In this document: one piece after another, positions 6,303-7,913 of the stretch
Numbering within the stretch: the stretch's first letter is position 1
How the letters are laid out: every line of letters begins with the position of its first letter
DNA from: Acidobacteriota bacterium
Lineage (GTDB): Bacteria; Acidobacteriota; Vicinamibacteria; Vicinamibacterales; 2-12-FULL-66-21
DNA length: 7,913 nt
Assembly (NCBI GenBank): GCA_013362195.1
Contig: JABFWM010000217.1
Location: 1-7,913 of the forward strand
Direction: 5' to 3'
Program-made: the position numbers and the translations under genes
The notes under the pieces: model-generated
Seen by the model: the letters and a program-made list of their open reading frames with translations, nothing else
What the model was told of the DNA's origin: nothing
The model's database searches: none

Positions 6303-6773
6303 GTGGTCAGCGGACTTCGCACGGAGCTTCGGCAGCGCCGGCCTTTTCAGAGCGCCGCACATGAGGCGTTTCTCAACGTCCTGCGCACCGCGGCGGTGTT
6401 GTCGGACGAGCTCGAGCAGGTGCTGAAGCCCGAAGGGATGTCGCTGGCGCAGTACAACGTGCTGCGGATTTTGCGCGGCGCCGAACCGCACGGCCTCTGC
6501 CGCAACGACGTGCGCGACCGGATGCTGACCCGCATGCCCGACATGACGCGCCTCCTCGATCGCATGGAGAACGCCGGCCTGGTCGTACGCGCGCGGAGCG
6601 AAAGCGACCGGCGCCTGGTCACGACCCGGATCACCGGCCGTGCGATGCAGCTGCTCGAGCGCGTCGAGGGGGCCGTGACCGAGGAGCACCAGCGGCGGTT
6701 CGGTCGCTTGAGCAAGGCGGACCTTCGTACGTTGATCGGACTTCTCGAACGGGTGCGGGAGTCTGACGCATGA
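6303..6773 (+). CDS. MarR-family winged-helix transcriptional regulator
   Basis: This is a 156-residue protein counted from GTG 6303. The frame stays open further upstream, but the promoter at 6268-6296 rules out earlier starts, and the family's usual N-terminus (LRTELRQRRPFQS) follows directly. The layout is typical: dimerisation helix 1 (about 15-42), then the winged helix-turn-helix with LAQYNVLRILRG (48-59), an NDVRDRM helix (68-74), the recognition helix MPDMTRLLDRMENAGLV (78-94) and the DRR-containing wing (SESDRRLVTTRIT, 99-111). C-terminal helices (about 113-153) complete the dimer interface. There is one cysteine (Cys66), in the loop before the second DNA-binding helix. The gene has its own palindromic operator, and an equal site lies before doxX, so it probably represses both. 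By analogy with MhqR of Bacillus the signal could be quinones or other electrophiles; the sequence does not show the ligand. Confidence 0.9.
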   Translation: MVSGLRTELRQRRPFQSAAHEAFLNVLRTAAVLSDELEQVLKPEGMSLAQYNVLRILRGAEPHGLCRNDVRDRMLTRMPDMTRLLDRMENAGLVVRARSESDRRLVTTRITGRAMQLLERVEGAVTEEHQRRFGRLSKADLRTLIGLLERVRESDA

Positions 6774-6806
6774 CCGAGATCACCCGCGTTCGCATCCCAA
6801 ATAAGT

Positions 6807-6829
6807 GTTTTAACACTCAGTGTGTAAAC
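6807..6829. promoter_or_regulatory. Predicted MarR operator O2, upstream of doxX
   Basis: The core ACACT-C-AGTGT (6813-6823) is identical to O1 apart from the central base. The extended arms GTTTnnACACT and AGTGTnnAAAC make a 23-bp palindrome with two unpaired positions per arm, better than O1. TTAACA (6810-6815) lies where O1 has its -35 box, but no good -10 follows at the right distance, so the doxX promoter is not settled. The site ends 6 bp before the doxX Shine-Dalgarno, where a bound repressor would block transcription of doxX and the dioxygenase gene. Confidence 0.68.
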
Positions 6830-6845
6830 GCACTTGGAGAAGCAC

Positions 6846-7319
6846 ATGTCGCTGTTCGCCCAACCGTCCGCCAACCAGTTGAACGTCGGCCTCACCAGCG
6901 TTCGAACCGTCGTCGGGACGATCTTCGTCGCCCACGGAGCGCAGAAGCTGTTCGTGTTCGGGCTCGCCGGCGTGGCCGGCGCATTCGGACACATGGGGAT
7001 CCCGGCGCCCGAGCTGACCGGCCCGCTGGTGGCCTTCGTCGAACTCTTCGGCGGCCTCGCGCTGATCGTCGGTCTGCTCACGCGCCTTGCCGCGGGTGGA
7101 CTCGCGGTCACGATGCTCGGCGCGATCCTGTTCGTCCACGTGAGCGCCGGGCTGTTCCTGCCGAATGGCGCCGAGTTCGCATTGGCGCTGCTGGGCGTGC
7201 TCGCGTTCCTGGCCGTGACCGGCGCTGGCGCCTACTCGCTTGATTCGATCATCGGCGGGCGCCGCGCGGAAGCGGAACCCGTTCGCCTGCTGAACGCAGT
7301 GGCCGCGCAGAAGTCCTGA
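6846..7319 (+). CDS. DoxX-family integral membrane protein
   Basis: The protein has 157 residues from ATG 6846, with GGAG (6836-6839) six bases upstream; this start is preferred over the in-frame TTG at 6834, which overlaps that site. Four hydrophobic helices are visible at about 15-33, 58-78, 81-101 and 108-130. The hallmark FVAHGAQKLF (27-36) lies at the end of helix 1, followed by FGHMGIPAPEL (47-57) and VELFGGLALIVGLLTR (65-80). This is the DoxX/DoxD-like family of small four-helix inner-membrane proteins. Bacillus CatD and MhqP belong to it and are induced with ring-cleaving dioxygenases under quinone stress; the family's exact biochemical activity is not well defined. The CatE-like gene follows 45 bp downstream, so the two very likely form one transcript under operator O2. 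The tail from about 133 is polar and probably cytoplasmic. Confidence 0.92.
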   Translation: MSLFAQPSANQLNVGLTSVRTVVGTIFVAHGAQKLFVFGLAGVAGAFGHMGIPAPELTGPLVAFVELFGGLALIVGLLTRLAAGGLAVTMLGAILFVHVSAGLFLPNGAEFALALLGVLAFLAVTGAGAYSLDSIIGGRRAEAEPVRLLNAVAAQKS

Positions 7320-7364
7320 ATCTTCTGCGGGAGTCCGTCGACCGTGTGATCAGAGAGGAAGACC

Positions 7365-7913
7365 ATGAGCGTCACGACCCACGACATCTTCGGCGAGGGG
7401 ATGAGAGCTCAACCAGCCGAGCCTGGAACATATGGAGAGCCGCCGCGCGGAGACCGGCTCCCTGACGCCACGCGCCTCGGAACGGTAACGTTGCAGATTG
7501 CGGATCTCGAGCGGTCCCTCGCGTTCTATCAGGACACCCTCGGCTTTCGCATCGTGGAGCAATCTGCCGGGCATGCGGCGCTCACCGCCCACGAGGACGA
7601 TCGAATTCTCATCGAGCTGATCGAACGGGCGGGAGCCCGCTCCGCCGTCCGCGGGCGACGGCTCGGTCTGTATCACTACGCCATTCTCCTGCCGGACCGC
7701 GCCGCCCTCGGCCGCTTCGCTCGCCACCTGTCGCTCAGCGACATTCCCGTCGCGGGCAGCGACCACCGGGTCAGCGAGGCCTTCTATCTGCACGATCCCG
7801 ATGGTCTCGGCATCGAGGTGTATGCGGATCGACCACGGGGCGCCTGGCGCCGCATCGGCCGGGAGTTGCTGATCGCGACCGACCCGATGGACATGCGTGG
7901 CGTGCTGAGTGCC
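7365..7913 (+). CDS. CatE-like extradiol ring-cleavage dioxygenase (VOC fold), N-terminal 183 residues, 3' end outside window
   Basis: The frame opens at ATG 7365 behind GAGG (7355-7358) with six-base spacing, and is still open at the last base of the window. The leader (1-38, ending RLPDATRLG) is typical of this group. A first VOC module follows (39-90: TVTLQIADLERSLAFYQDTL). The next module has GLYHYAILLPDR (101-112), GSDHRVSEAFYLHDPDG (131-147) and GIEVYADRPRGAW (149-161). His104 and Glu151 sit at VOC metal-ligand positions. The motif order YHxAILLP, SDHxVSEAxYLxDPDGxGIExYxDRPR is that of Bacillus CatE (catechol 2,3-dioxygenase), which opens aromatic rings of catechols. Full-length relatives run to roughly 280 residues, so about a third is missing here. 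Pairing with doxX matches catDE. The true substrate in this organism (catechol, hydroquinone or other) is not known. Confidence 0.88.
   Translation, partial: MSVTTHDIFGEGMRAQPAEPGTYGEPPRGDRLPDATRLGTVTLQIADLERSLAFYQDTLGFRIVEQSAGHAALTAHEDDRILIELIERAGARSAVRGRRLGLYHYAILLPDRAALGRFARHLSLSDIPVAGSDHRVSEAFYLHDPDGLGIEVYADRPRGAWRRIGRELLIATDPMDMRGVLSA

Noticed and set aside
6770..7243. 157-codon + frame starting in an ATGA overlap with the marR stop
   Set aside because: It is an Arg-rich translation out of frame with the clear DoxX protein, which has four membrane helices and the HGAQK motif. The overlap is coincidental.

Overview
This is a GC-rich window from a bacterium with an outer membrane. The evidence for that is a SurA/PpiC-type periplasmic foldase, a large secreted beta-barrel and a secreted multiheme cytochrome c. 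GC richness, the reading of several product families and the palindromic repeat type fit a soil or sediment Acidobacteriota (for example Vicinamibacteria) or a similar lineage. That assignment is inference from general knowledge and was not tested. No rRNA, tRNA, CRISPR array or intact mobile element is visible.

Left part (1-5220), all on the + strand and tightly packed, looks like one operon. It holds the C-terminal part of a parvulin-type peptidyl-prolyl isomerase (cut by the window edge), a 596-residue predicted outer-membrane beta-barrel, a six-blade NHL beta-propeller and a 597-residue cytochrome with twelve c-heme attachment motifs. The genes are separated by 3 bp or overlap by 4 bp (ATGA, GTGA). 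A foldase, a barrel, a propeller and a multiheme cytochrome made together suggest an outer-membrane or extracellular electron-transfer system, comparable in parts list to Geobacter porin-cytochrome and cytochrome-filament loci. The last heme site of the cytochrome is CX3CH rather than CXXCH.

Middle (5221-5701) is about 480 bp without a convincing gene. It carries a perfect 26-bp direct repeat, each copy containing a GTGAC-A-GTCAC palindrome, which looks like a REP-type dispersed element.

Right part (5702-7913), also + strand, is a small-molecule or redox-stress module. It contains a stand-alone VOC/glyoxalase protein, a MarR-family repressor, a DoxX-family membrane protein and the first 183 codons of a CatE-like extradiol dioxygenase that runs off the window. 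The marR gene has a near-consensus sigma-70 promoter whose -35 box overlaps an 11-bp palindrome, and its GTG start lies at the predicted transcription start, so the mRNA may be leaderless. The same palindrome with the same flanks lies just ahead of doxX. This suggests that the MarR protein represses itself and the doxX-catE pair, much as MarR/DUF24 regulators control DoxX plus dioxygenase pairs (catDE, mhq genes) against quinones in Bacillus subtilis. Whether the quinone-type module and the electron-transfer operon are functionally linked cannot be told from sequence.
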